Translations under genes and position numbers: made by a program
Source: an uncultured Chromatiaceae bacterium
GTDB taxonomy: Bacteria; Pseudomonadota; Gammaproteobacteria; Enterobacterales; Alteromonadaceae
DNA length: 8,565 nucleotides
NCBI GenBank assembly: GCA_946481195.1
Contig: CAMLNG010000139.1
Span: 1 to 8,565 of the forward strand
Direction: 5' to 3'
Part shown: in pieces, positions 1 to 6,178 of the stretch
How positions within the stretch are numbered: the first letter of the stretch is position 1
Layout: every line of letters starts with the position of its first letter
Notes under the pieces: model-generated
Told to the model about the DNA's origin: nothing
Databases searched by the model: none
What the model saw: the letters and a program-made list of their open reading frames with translations, nothing else

Positions 1-609
1 AAGTACAGCTTCGAGTTCCAGCGCACTAATCGGGCCGGCGCGTAATACTTGTGGCGTGTCCGAAGTTAAATCCAGGATGGTGGATTCAAGGCCTACGCTG
101 CAATCACCGCCATCCAATACAGCAGCGATGCGGCCGTTTAAGCCGGCCATCACCTGGGCGGCGCTGGTCGGGCTTAATTTTTTATACGGATTAGCCGAAG
201 GTGCGGCAACTGCGAGGCCGGTTTGTTGCAGCAGGGTCAATAACACCGGATGGGCTGGCATGCGGATGCCGATGCTTTCTTTTCCGCCGGTGACGACCGG
301 GCTCACCGCATCGGCTTTGTGCAATAACAGTGTCAGCGGGCCTGGCCAGAAGGCTTTGGCCAGTAGTAGCGCCTGTGGCGGAATATCCCGTGCCCAGTCG
401 CTGAGTTTGGCGATATCGCCGATATGCACAATCAGCGGATGATTGGCCGGGCGGCCTTTGGCGGCAAAGATCTTGGCAACAGCAGCCGGATTGCTGGCAT
501 CTGCCGCCAGGCCATAAACTGTTTCTGTCGGCACTGCGACCAGCTCACCGGCGCGTAATAACTCAGCAGCGAGTGGGGTGTCGGTCATGGCAGATAACAG
601 TCGGGTCAT
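1..609 (-). CDS. sua5: Threonylcarbamoyl-AMP synthase, Sua5/YrdC family (3' end outside window)
   Basis: The family makes L-threonylcarbamoyladenylate from threonine, bicarbonate and ATP in the cytoplasm, the first step of t6A37 modification of ANN-decoding tRNAs. I translated the minus strand from 609 and found 203 open codons to the window edge. Visible motifs are the VPTETVYGLAAD strand-turn at residues 26-37, the K51-G-R53 nucleotide-binding motif, GIRMP at 114-118, the S138-A-N140 motif, and ESTILDL at 175-181 followed by LRAGPIS. The ESTILDL...LR.G ending points to the Sua5/YrdC type rather than YciO. A YrdC domain alone is about 190 residues, so a C-terminal Sua5 domain may follow off-window, and its presence cannot be judged. 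ATG 609 is preferred over the internal ATG at 588 because AGGA lies 7 nt upstream of it. The gene has its own promoter and is separated from upstream cysZ by a terminator. Confidence 0.9.
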   Translation of the reverse strand, partial: MTRLLSAMTDTPLAAELLRAGELVAVPTETVYGLAADASNPAAVAKIFAAKGRPANHPLIVHIGDIAKLSDWARDIPPQALLLAKAFWPGPLTLLLHKADAVSPVVTGGKESIGIRMPAHPVLLTLLQQTGLAVAAPSANPYKKLSPTSAAQVMAGLNGRIAAVLDGGDCSVGLESTILDLTSDTPQVLRAGPISALELEAVL

Positions 610-616
610 AATGGCA

Positions 617-620
617 TCCT
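617..620 (-). promoter_or_regulatory. Ribosome binding site deciding the Sua5-family start
   Basis: On the minus strand AGGA sits 7 nt before the ATG at 609. The alternative in-frame ATG at 588 has no comparable purine stretch, so the longer start is chosen. Confidence 0.6.
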
Positions 621-635
621 AAAAAATGGCCGCGC

Positions 636-664
636 ATTATAGCGTAAACAGGCCGCTTGCAGAA
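636..664 (-). promoter_or_regulatory. Sigma70-type promoter of the Sua5-family gene
   Basis: Reading the minus strand, a perfect TATAAT -10 box lies at 641-636. A poor -35 box, TTCTGC, lies at 664-659 with a 17-bp spacer. A start near 629 would give a leader of about 20 nt before the ATG at 609. The site lies downstream of the cysZ terminator, so it would give the gene its own transcript. The -10 match is strong and the -35 weak. Confidence 0.5.
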
Positions 665-698
665 AGCAGGCATTGCCAAAGTGAAGGCCAGAAAACAA

Positions 699-720
699 AA
701 AGCCCGCATCTGCGGGCTTT
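699..720 (-). terminator. Rho-independent terminator of cysZ
   Basis: A perfect inverted repeat pairs AAAGCCCGCA (699-708) with TGCGGGCTTT (711-720). The innermost A-T pair probably opens to a 4-nt loop. Read on the minus strand the stem runs into TTTTTGTTTTC, a good U tract. It begins 24 nt after the cysZ stop codon at 744 and before the Sua5-family promoter. In the plus direction there are only three Ts after the stem, so minus is the functional direction. Confidence 0.85.
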
Positions 721-743
721 GATAGTTAAATCGCGGGCTTAAC

Positions 744-1460
744 TTAACGAGTGGCGTAATGCGCCGTTTTATAGCGGTCGACCCACATAGCCGTGGCGCC
801 GCAGACTGCAATAGGCATCACCAGTAAGTTTAAAAACGGCACCATACTGCCGATGGCGACTGTCATACCGAAGCTGTAACTGCCGGTCAAATCGCCGCGC
901 AGTTGCTGGCGCATGGTATGAAACGGCACTTTGTGATTGTCATACGGATAGTCGCAGTACTGAATGGCCATCATCCAGCTGGTAAATAAAAACCAGACTA
1001 ATTGGCCAATCAGCGGCAACAAGAAAAATGCCAGTAAAAACACCAGAGCGCGTGGCAGACAATAGACAAACTTGGTCCATTCCCGGCCGAGCATGCGCGG
1101 CACATCTTTGATAAATGCAGCAAAACCTTGCTCAGGCAGCGCCTGTCCGGTCAGGTGCAGTTCAACTTTTTCACTGAGCAACGCATTAAAAGGTGCGGCG
1201 ATAAAATTCGCCATCATGGTAAAAGCAAAAGCCAGCGACAACACCACACTCAGCACTAGTACTGGCCACAGCAGATATTCGAGGAAGCTGAGCCAGTCCG
1301 GCACCCAGCCCATCAGCTGATTGACCCAGCCCTGTACTTGCTGGATCAGATAAAAAAATGCGCCGGCAAACAGAATAAGATTGATGCTGAGCGGGATCAG
1401 TACATAACGGCGCAGGCCTTTGGTACTGAGCAAACTGAGGCCCTGGAAAAAATAATGCAT
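744..1460 (-). CDS. cysZ: Sulfate transporter CysZ
   Basis: CysZ is an inner-membrane protein that brings sulfate into the cytoplasm for cysteine biosynthesis. The 238-residue product has several hydrophobic stretches, at about 20-40, 61-90, 134-162 and 197-224. It carries family landmarks: the N-terminal FF.GL segment, NFIAAPFNALLSEKVE (85-100), and the CDYPYDNHKVPF stretch (169-180), closely resembling the E. coli CysZ segment as I remember it. Length is in the normal range for the family. ATG 1460 is preceded by AGGA with an 8-nt gap. It is transcribed away from smc across a 136-bp divergent gap and ends at its own hairpin terminator. No CysB-type operator could be identified with confidence. 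Nothing suggests truncation. Confidence 0.93.
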   Translation of the reverse strand: MHYFFQGLSLLSTKGLRRYVLIPLSINLILFAGAFFYLIQQVQGWVNQLMGWVPDWLSFLEYLLWPVLVLSVVLSLAFAFTMMANFIAAPFNALLSEKVELHLTGQALPEQGFAAFIKDVPRMLGREWTKFVYCLPRALVFLLAFFLLPLIGQLVWFLFTSWMMAIQYCDYPYDNHKVPFHTMRQQLRGDLTGSYSFGMTVAIGSMVPFLNLLVMPIAVCGATAMWVDRYKTAHYATR

Positions 1461-1596
1461 AAAGAGATTCCTGTTTGATGCCTGTCAGGCCAGAGCTTAT
1501 TTGGCAATGGCTTGATCTGCAATAGTTTTGCCGTGACAGCCATACCTCATTTTGTTACAGTCTGTGAACCTTCAGAGCGGTTTTCACTCATCTGGC
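1461..1596. promoter_or_regulatory. Divergent cysZ / smc intergenic region
   Basis: This 136-bp gap must hold both outward promoters. On the plus side GTGACA-17-TACAGT is a reasonable smc promoter. On the minus side I found only a weak pair, TTGCAG-17-TAAGCT, at about 1524-1496, which I would not rely on. A short palindrome GCCTG-T-CAGGC lies at 1480-1490, close to the cysZ ribosome binding site; its role is unknown. Confidence 0.5.
1533..1561 (+). promoter_or_regulatory. smc: Candidate sigma70 promoter of smc-zipA
   Basis: GTGACA at 1533-1538 matches 5 of 6 bases of the -35 consensus. TACAGT at 1556-1561 matches 4 of 6 of the -10, with an ideal 17-bp spacer. A start near 1568 would leave a leader of about 29 nt before ATG 1597. 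It would also exclude the in-frame upstream TTG at 1552 from the message. Confidence 0.4.
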
Positions 1597-4500
1597 ATGC
1601 GCCTTAAACAGATCAAACTTGCCGGTTTTAAGTCTTTTGTTGACCCGACCCTGGTGCCGTTTCCAACGGCAATGACCTGTGTGGTGGGGCCAAACGGCTG
1701 CGGCAAATCTAACGTTATTGATGCAGTGCGCTGGGTGCTGGGGGAGAGCAGCGCGAAAAACCTGCGCGGCGATGCGATGACCGACGTGATTTTTAACGGC
1801 TCGGCACAGCGTAAACCGGTATCTCAAGCCTCTGTCGAACTGGTGTTTGAGAATACTGAAGGCCGGGTACAAGGCAGCCTGGCCGATCGCAGTGAGATCT
1901 CCGTCAAACGCTTGGTCACCCGTGATGCGCAGTCACTGTATTTCCTCAATGGCAGCAAATGTCGCCGCCGTGATATCACGGACATCTTTTTGGGCACTGG
2001 CCTCGGGCCACGTAGCTATGCCATTATCGAACAGGGCATGATCTCCAAACTGATTGAATCCCGGCCGCAGGATCTAAGAGTCTTTATCGAAGAAGCGGCC
2101 GGCATTTCGAAGTATAAAGAGCGCCGCCGCGAAACCGAAACCCGCATCAGCCATACCCGCGATAATCTGGACCGCCTCAGTGACGTGCGCGAGGAACTCG
2201 GCAAAAACCTCGACAAGTTGCGCCGTCAAGCGGCAACCGCCGAGCGTTACAAAGAATTAAAAGCCACAGAACGCCGGTTAAAAGCAGAACTGACCACACT
2301 GCGTTGGTACTTTTTTAGCGAACAGCTGCAGCAGGCTGAACAGGCGTTAGCTGCGCTTGAAACCGAATATCAGCAGTTTATGGCTGAAGGTTCAGGCGCA
2401 TTCCGCGCACTGGAAACCCTGAAGCAGCAGCAACAAAGCCAACGCGACAATCTGGCGCAGTGCCAACAGCAGTATTATCAGCTTGGTAGTCAAATCACTG
2501 CGCTGGAACAGCAACAATTGCATCAGCGCAGCCGTCGCCAGCAAATTCATGATGAAAAACGCCAGCTGCAAAATGACATCGAGCAGGCGCTGGATTTGCA
2601 GGCGGCGGAAGAGCTGCAACTGGCTGAACTCGAGGGCACGCTGCTGGAAGGTGCGCCGGTGCTGGAATTGCTCGAGCAGCAGCATGAGGAATTACAGCAG
2701 TTGTATGAGCAGGCGCAGCAGCAAGGCCTTGACAGCCAACAGGCTTATCAGCAGATGCAGCAACAGCTGTTTGCCCTGGCGCAGCGGCAACAACAGCTAC
2801 GTCTATCGACCGAGCATTTGCAAACGCAGATGGATAGGGCAGAGCAGCAGGACGAGCGGTTGCAACAGCAGCTGCAGGTCTTAACGCCACAGCAATTGCA
2901 GAATGAATTAGCCAGCTTGCAACAACAGCAGCAACAATTGCAAAGGGAAGCAGAGACCGCTAATTCTGCAGTTACGCGACAAGAGCAACAACTGACGAGC
3001 ATTCAGACAGCACTGCAGCAGGCGCAGCTGGCGTGCAAAACCGCCGAACTTGAGCTCAATGCGCTAACACAGCAGACCGCAGCGCTGACGCAGCAACTGG
3101 CGCGGCTGCAGGCGGAGCAACCCTTGCTACCGGTGTTAACTATCAGCGCTGGCTGGGATATTGCGGTTGCAGTGGCGCTGCAGGCGCTAAATTTCAGCGA
3201 GGCTACTGGCAGTTTTCCGGCAACCGCTCCTGAGCATCATTTATTGCGAAGCACTTTGACGCCGCCTGTGGCCGGCAGCGCCGAATTACCGGCTGGGACA
3301 CAGAGTCTGGCTGACCAGGTGGCACCGGATGCGCAAGGGCGTAAAACCATTCCGGCGCAGTTCTGGCAAATTTTTTGTGTCGCTGATTACACAACAGCAT
3401 TGAGGCTGCAACCAACACTGAGCGCCGGTCAGTCGTTAATAACCCCGCAAGGGCTCTGGCTTGGGCCGAACTGGCTCATAGTACCGGACCAGCAAGCGCG
3501 GCAAAATCCGCTGCAGTTGCAGCAGCAGCTAGACACCCTTGCCAAAGCACAGCAGCAACTGCAGGACCAACAGCAACAGCGTGCGGCCGAAATCGACGCG
3601 CTTGAAGCAGAGCTTACCAGCGGCACTTTACTGCTCGGCACTGCCCGGCAGACGTCTGCTGAAATACAGCAGCAGTTACAACAAAGCCTGAATCAACTGC
3701 AACAAACCCAATTTCGGCTGGAGCAGCAACAACAGCAGCAGCGCGAGCTGTCGGCGCAGCGTCAGCAGTTGCAACAAGACATCTCTCAGTGGCTGCAACA
3801 ACAGGCCCAGCAACAGGCGCAGCTATCATTATTAGAAGACGAAGCCGCCGCACAGCAGGACACACAGCTGCAGCTGCAACAGCAGCAGGAACAGTTTCAG
3901 TTGCAGCTGCGTCAGCGGCGTGAACAGGAACAGCAGCTGAACCAGCAACTGAACCAGCAGCGGCTGCAGCAGGTTAGTCTGGAGCGGCAGTTAGAAGCTG
4001 TCCGGCTGCATCTGGCCCGCAGCAGCAGTCAGCAGCAGAAACTGCGCGAACGTCTGAGCCTGTTGACCGACCAACTGGAATTGTTGGATGAACCCGACAT
4101 TGCTGCGCAGGAAGAACTGCAGGCACTGATTTTAAGCCGCGATGAAGCTGCGGCGACAAAATTGCAGCTTGAACAGCAGTTACAGCACATCGACGAACAA
4201 ATCCGTCAGACCGAGCAGGGCCAGCATGGCGCGCAGCAACAGCTGGCCGCACGGCAAAAACAGATGGAACATCTGCGCCTCGATGCGGAGGGGTTTCGGG
4301 TTAGAGCCAACAACATGCTGGATTTATTAGCCGAGCAGCAGGTTGCGTTAAAAGATTTACTGCCAAGCTTGCCGGCTGATGCACAGGAGCAGGTTTGGCA
4401 AAACAATCTGGAAAAAACTACTGAAGCCTTAAGCCGGCTGGGGCCTATTAACCTTGCCGCTATCGATGAATTTAATCAGCAGGATGAGCGGAAAAAATAT

Positions 4501-5052
4501 CTTGATTTACAACACGATGATTTAACAGCAGCTTTGGAAACGCTGGAAACTGCGATTAAAAAAATCGATCGCGAAACCCGGCAGAAATTCAAAGCCACTT
4601 TTGATACCGTGAATGAGGGTTTACAAACCTTGTTCCCGAAAGTTTTTGGTGGTGGCAGTGCTTATTTAGACCTGACCGACGACGATTTATTAGAGACCGG
4701 GGTTAGTATCATGGCGCGACCCCCTGGTAAAAAAAACAGTACTATTCATTTATTATCCGGTGGAGAAAAAGCGCTTACCGCTTTATCATTGGTGTTTTCT
4801 ATTTTCCGGCTCAACCCGGCACCATTTTGTATGCTGGATGAAGTCGATGCTCCGCTGGACGACGCCAATGTCGGGCGTTTCTGTAACTTAGTCCGGGAGA
4901 TGTCAGAAAGCGTGCAGTTTATTTATATCAGTCACAACAAAATTGCGATGGAGATGGCCGCTCAGTTGATGGGGGTGACGATGCAGGAACCCGGCGTGTC
5001 ACGAGTGGTTGCAGTAGATGTGGAAGATGCCGTCAAAATGGCACAAGCCTGA
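1597..5052 (+). CDS. smc: Chromosome segregation protein SMC
   Basis: SMC is the ATPase of the SMC-ScpAB condensin that compacts and separates sister chromosomes on the nucleoid. The 1151-residue product has the full order of parts: an N-terminal ATPase lobe with MRLKQIKLAGFKSFVD and Walker A GPNGCGKSN (31-39); the segment IEQGMISKLIE from I144 with FIEEAAG (163-169); a long first coiled coil; a hinge at about 509-632 ending in GLWLGPNWLIV; the returning coil; and a C-terminal lobe with signature LLSGGEKAL (from L1052) and Walker B MLDEVDAP (D1081, E1082). The length is normal. The open frame extends upstream to TTG 1552, but ATG 1597 is chosen because homologues start MRLK.IKLAGFKSF and the candidate promoter overlaps 1552. 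No good Shine-Dalgarno precedes it. The arms are extraordinarily glutamine-rich. TGA is followed at once by an in-frame TAA, and zipA begins 22 nt later. Confidence 0.97.
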   Translation: MRLKQIKLAGFKSFVDPTLVPFPTAMTCVVGPNGCGKSNVIDAVRWVLGESSAKNLRGDAMTDVIFNGSAQRKPVSQASVELVFENTEGRVQGSLADRSEISVKRLVTRDAQSLYFLNGSKCRRRDITDIFLGTGLGPRSYAIIEQGMISKLIESRPQDLRVFIEEAAGISKYKERRRETETRISHTRDNLDRLSDVREELGKNLDKLRRQAATAERYKELKATERRLKAELTTLRWYFFSEQLQQAEQALAALETEYQQFMAEGSGAFRALETLKQQQQSQRDNLAQCQQQYYQLGSQITALEQQQLHQRSRRQQIHDEKRQLQNDIEQALDLQAAEELQLAELEGTLLEGAPVLELLEQQHEELQQLYEQAQQQGLDSQQAYQQMQQQLFALAQRQQQLRLSTEHLQTQMDRAEQQDERLQQQLQVLTPQQLQNELASLQQQQQQLQREAETANSAVTRQEQQLTSIQTALQQAQLACKTAELELNALTQQTAALTQQLARLQAEQPLLPVLTISAGWDIAVAVALQALNFSEATGSFPATAPEHHLLRSTLTPPVAGSAELPAGTQSLADQVAPDAQGRKTIPAQFWQIFCVADYTTALRLQPTLSAGQSLITPQGLWLGPNWLIVPDQQARQNPLQLQQQLDTLAKAQQQLQDQQQQRAAEIDALEAELTSGTLLLGTARQTSAEIQQQLQQSLNQLQQTQFRLEQQQQQQRELSAQRQQLQQDISQWLQQQAQQQAQLSLLEDEAAAQQDTQLQLQQQQEQFQLQLRQRREQEQQLNQQLNQQRLQQVSLERQLEAVRLHLARSSSQQQKLRERLSLLTDQLELLDEPDIAAQEELQALILSRDEAAATKLQLEQQLQHIDEQIRQTEQGQHGAQQQLAARQKQMEHLRLDAEGFRVRANNMLDLLAEQQVALKDLLPSLPADAQEQVWQNNLEKTTEALSRLGPINLAAIDEFNQQDERKKYLDLQHDDLTAALETLETAIKKIDRETRQKFKATFDTVNEGLQTLFPKVFGGGSAYLDLTDDDLLETGVSIMARPPGKKNSTIHLLSGGEKALTALSLVFSIFRLNPAPFCMLDEVDAPLDDANVGRFCNLVREMSESVQFIYISHNKIAMEMAAQLMGVTMQEPGVSRVVAVDVEDAVKMAQA
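2300..4300 (+). repeat. smc: CAG/CAA-rich coding tract of the SMC coiled coils
   Basis: Both arms of the SMC coiled coil are written largely in CAG and CAA codons, interrupted only by the hinge at about 3121-3492. Uninterrupted runs of six glutamines occur at residues 442-447 (bases 2920-2937) and 710-715 (bases 3724-3741), with many runs of three to five. The codons alternate between CAG and CAA, so it is a low-complexity coding region rather than a pure microsatellite. Coil periodicity appears to be kept by interspersed leucines and charged residues. Boundaries are approximate. The tract also makes long but meaningless open frames on the other strand. Confidence 0.8.
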
Positions 5053-5057
5053 TAACT

Positions 5058-5063
5058 AAAAGG
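5058..5063 (+). promoter_or_regulatory. zipA: zipA ribosome binding site
   Basis: AAAAGG lies in the smc-zipA spacer with an 11-nt gap to the ATG at 5075. It is slightly distant but is the only purine-rich candidate, and it supports translation of zipA from the smc message. Confidence 0.5.
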
Positions 5064-5074
5064 TTCAAAAAACA

Positions 5075-5884
5075 ATGGCTGAAGAATTTCGTTATGCGTT
5101 AATTGTATTAGGTGTTCTGGCAATGGCTGGTTTGGCGTTGCATGGCTGGTGGTCAGCGCGCAAAGCGTCGCAACAGGCACAGAGCCGCTATATGCCGGAG
5201 GAGAAAACCTCGGGTGAAAGTGGTGAAGGTTTTGACGAATACGGTGTCGGTAAAAAGCGGAAACTGGCGCCGGGTGAAAAACCGCAACCAAAGCCAACAC
5301 CAACAGTAGCCCCGCGCAGCGACCGTCTGCGGGAGCCGGCGAAAAAATTCCGTGAAGAGCGCGAAAAAGTGCAACCGGTGCACGATGAACCTTCACTGTC
5401 TTTCAGTGCTGCCGACGATGCGGAGCCGGTCACTGAAACAGCGGCGGATGAAGGTCCAAGTGAAGTGCTGATCCTGTACGTGCTGGTGCCGGAAGGGCAG
5501 GACATTAACGGCGCTATGTTGTTACCCAGCCTTCTGACGCTTGGTTTTAAATACGGCGAAATGAATATTTTCCACCGTCATCTGGATAATGCCGGCTCAG
5601 GTGGTGTGTTGTTTAGCCTCGCCAATATGTTTAATCCGGGCACTTTTGATTTGGAAGAAATGGACAGATTACAGACCCGCGGTCTGAGCCTGTTTATGAC
5701 GCTGCCGGGACCTGGTGAAGCACTGCAGAACTTTAATCTGATGCACAGCGCCGCACGCAAACTGGCCGACGAGTTTGGTGGTCAGGTGCTGGATAACACC
5801 CGCAGCGTGCTGACAGTGCAAACGACCCGGCACTACGTCGAGAAGATCCGCGAGTTTCAGCGTCAGCAGCTGATCCGAGGCTGA
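5075..5884 (+). CDS. zipA: Cell division protein ZipA
   Basis: ZipA tethers the FtsZ ring to the inner membrane in gammaproteobacterial division. The 269-residue product has the expected plan. A short periplasmic N-terminus and a membrane segment (about 6-26, YALIVLGVLAMAGLALHGWW) come first. A charged, proline-rich flexible linker follows (27-127), including KPQPKPTPTVAP. The C-terminal FtsZ-binding domain (about 128-262) begins EVLILYVLVPEGQDINGAMLL and includes LTLGFKYGEMNIFHRHLD, SLANMFNPGTFDLEEM and GLSLFMTLPGPGE, all close to the family pattern. Length is within the usual range, with a moderately short linker. Only 22 nt separate it from smc and no promoter is evident between them, so co-transcription is likely. 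A strong terminator follows, so ligA, the common next gene in related genomes, is not part of this unit. Confidence 0.95.
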   Translation: MAEEFRYALIVLGVLAMAGLALHGWWSARKASQQAQSRYMPEEKTSGESGEGFDEYGVGKKRKLAPGEKPQPKPTPTVAPRSDRLREPAKKFREEREKVQPVHDEPSLSFSAADDAEPVTETAADEGPSEVLILYVLVPEGQDINGAMLLPSLLTLGFKYGEMNIFHRHLDNAGSGGVLFSLANMFNPGTFDLEEMDRLQTRGLSLFMTLPGPGEALQNFNLMHSAARKLADEFGGQVLDNTRSVLTVQTTRHYVEKIREFQRQQLIRG

Positions 5885-5907
5885 TTGCTCCACTTACAAA
5901 GTTCATG

Positions 5908-5933
5908 AAAACCGGCCTGGCGCCGGTTTTTTT
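5908..5933 (+). terminator. Rho-independent terminator of smc-zipA
   Basis: A perfect 9-bp stem, AAAACCGGC (5908-5916) with GCCGGTTTT (5922-5930), closes a 5-nt CTGGC loop. The T run continues to 5933. It lies 23 nt after the zipA stop codon. The A-rich left flank could allow some termination in the reverse direction too. Confidence 0.9.
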
Positions 5934-5954
5934 ATCCCCAGGGAAAAATGATTC

Positions 5955-6039
5955 GGCGAAAATACAGCAGCAACTTTTCGCCTGTCCAGACTCTGCTGTT
6001 TTCACTTGGAAGCTGTGTCGGCTTTTTCCGCTGTATTTT
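5955..6039. repeat. Overlapping inverted repeats in the zipA-aminopeptidase gap
   Basis: GGCGAAAA (5955-5962) is perfectly complementary to TTTTCGCC (5975-5982) across a 12-nt loop. The overlapping AAAATACAGC (5959-5968) is perfectly complementary to GCTGTATTTT (6030-6039) further on. The two pairings share bases 5959-5962 and cannot coexist in full. They lie downstream of the zipA terminator and well upstream of the aminopeptidase start. No function is recognised. They could be operator half-sites, leader RNA or chance. Confidence 0.45.
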
Positions 6040-6109
6040 ACTACGCACTTGTCAGGCAAATATCACAAAAATGTCACGCTGATATCCGGCAGATCTGTTC
6101 GGGCCGGCC

Positions 6110-6148
6110 ATGGTTGTTGCGCAGCTGCGTGGCAGCAGCAACAACCAT
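6110..6148 (+). promoter_or_regulatory. Long hairpin just upstream of the aminopeptidase gene
   Basis: ATGGTTGTTGC (6110-6120) and GCAACAACCAT (6138-6148) form a perfect 11-bp inverted repeat. Inside it GCTGC (6124-6128) can pair with GCAGC (6132-6136), extending the stem past a small internal loop. It ends 30 nt before the ATG. It is followed by an A/T-rich stretch, not a T run, so it is not a terminator. The stretch contains TATAAATAAT (6152-6161), which could instead be a -10 box, making the repeat an operator over the -35 region. Whether it acts as DNA or RNA cannot be told from sequence. Confidence 0.55.
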
Positions 6149-6167
6149 AGGTATAAATAATAAAATC

Positions 6168-6171
6168 AGGA
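6168..6171 (+). promoter_or_regulatory. Ribosome binding site of the aminopeptidase
   Basis: AGGA stands 7 nt before ATG 6179, a strong placement. A second ATG at 6174 reads only ATG-ACA-TGA, overlapping the true start out of frame; it is probably incidental. Confidence 0.6.
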
Positions 6172-6178
6172 ACATGAC

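Noticed and set aside
56..442. Plus-strand open frame of 128 codons at the left edge
   Set aside because: It lies opposite the clear Sua5/YrdC-family gene and shows no recognisable domain or start signal.
2300..4300. Possible CRISPR or tandem-repeat array in the CAG/CAA region
   Set aside because: There is no regular repeat-spacer unit; the repetition is codon-level and encodes SMC coiled coil.
2392..4406. Several long open frames opposite or within smc, rich in Cys, Leu or Ala
   Set aside because: They are by-products of the CAG/CAA-rich coding tract read in other frames; low complexity and no start signals.
5905..6150. Plus-strand open frame of 81 codons downstream of zipA
   Set aside because: Its start lies in the zipA terminator and it spans the inverted repeats; composition is not protein-like.
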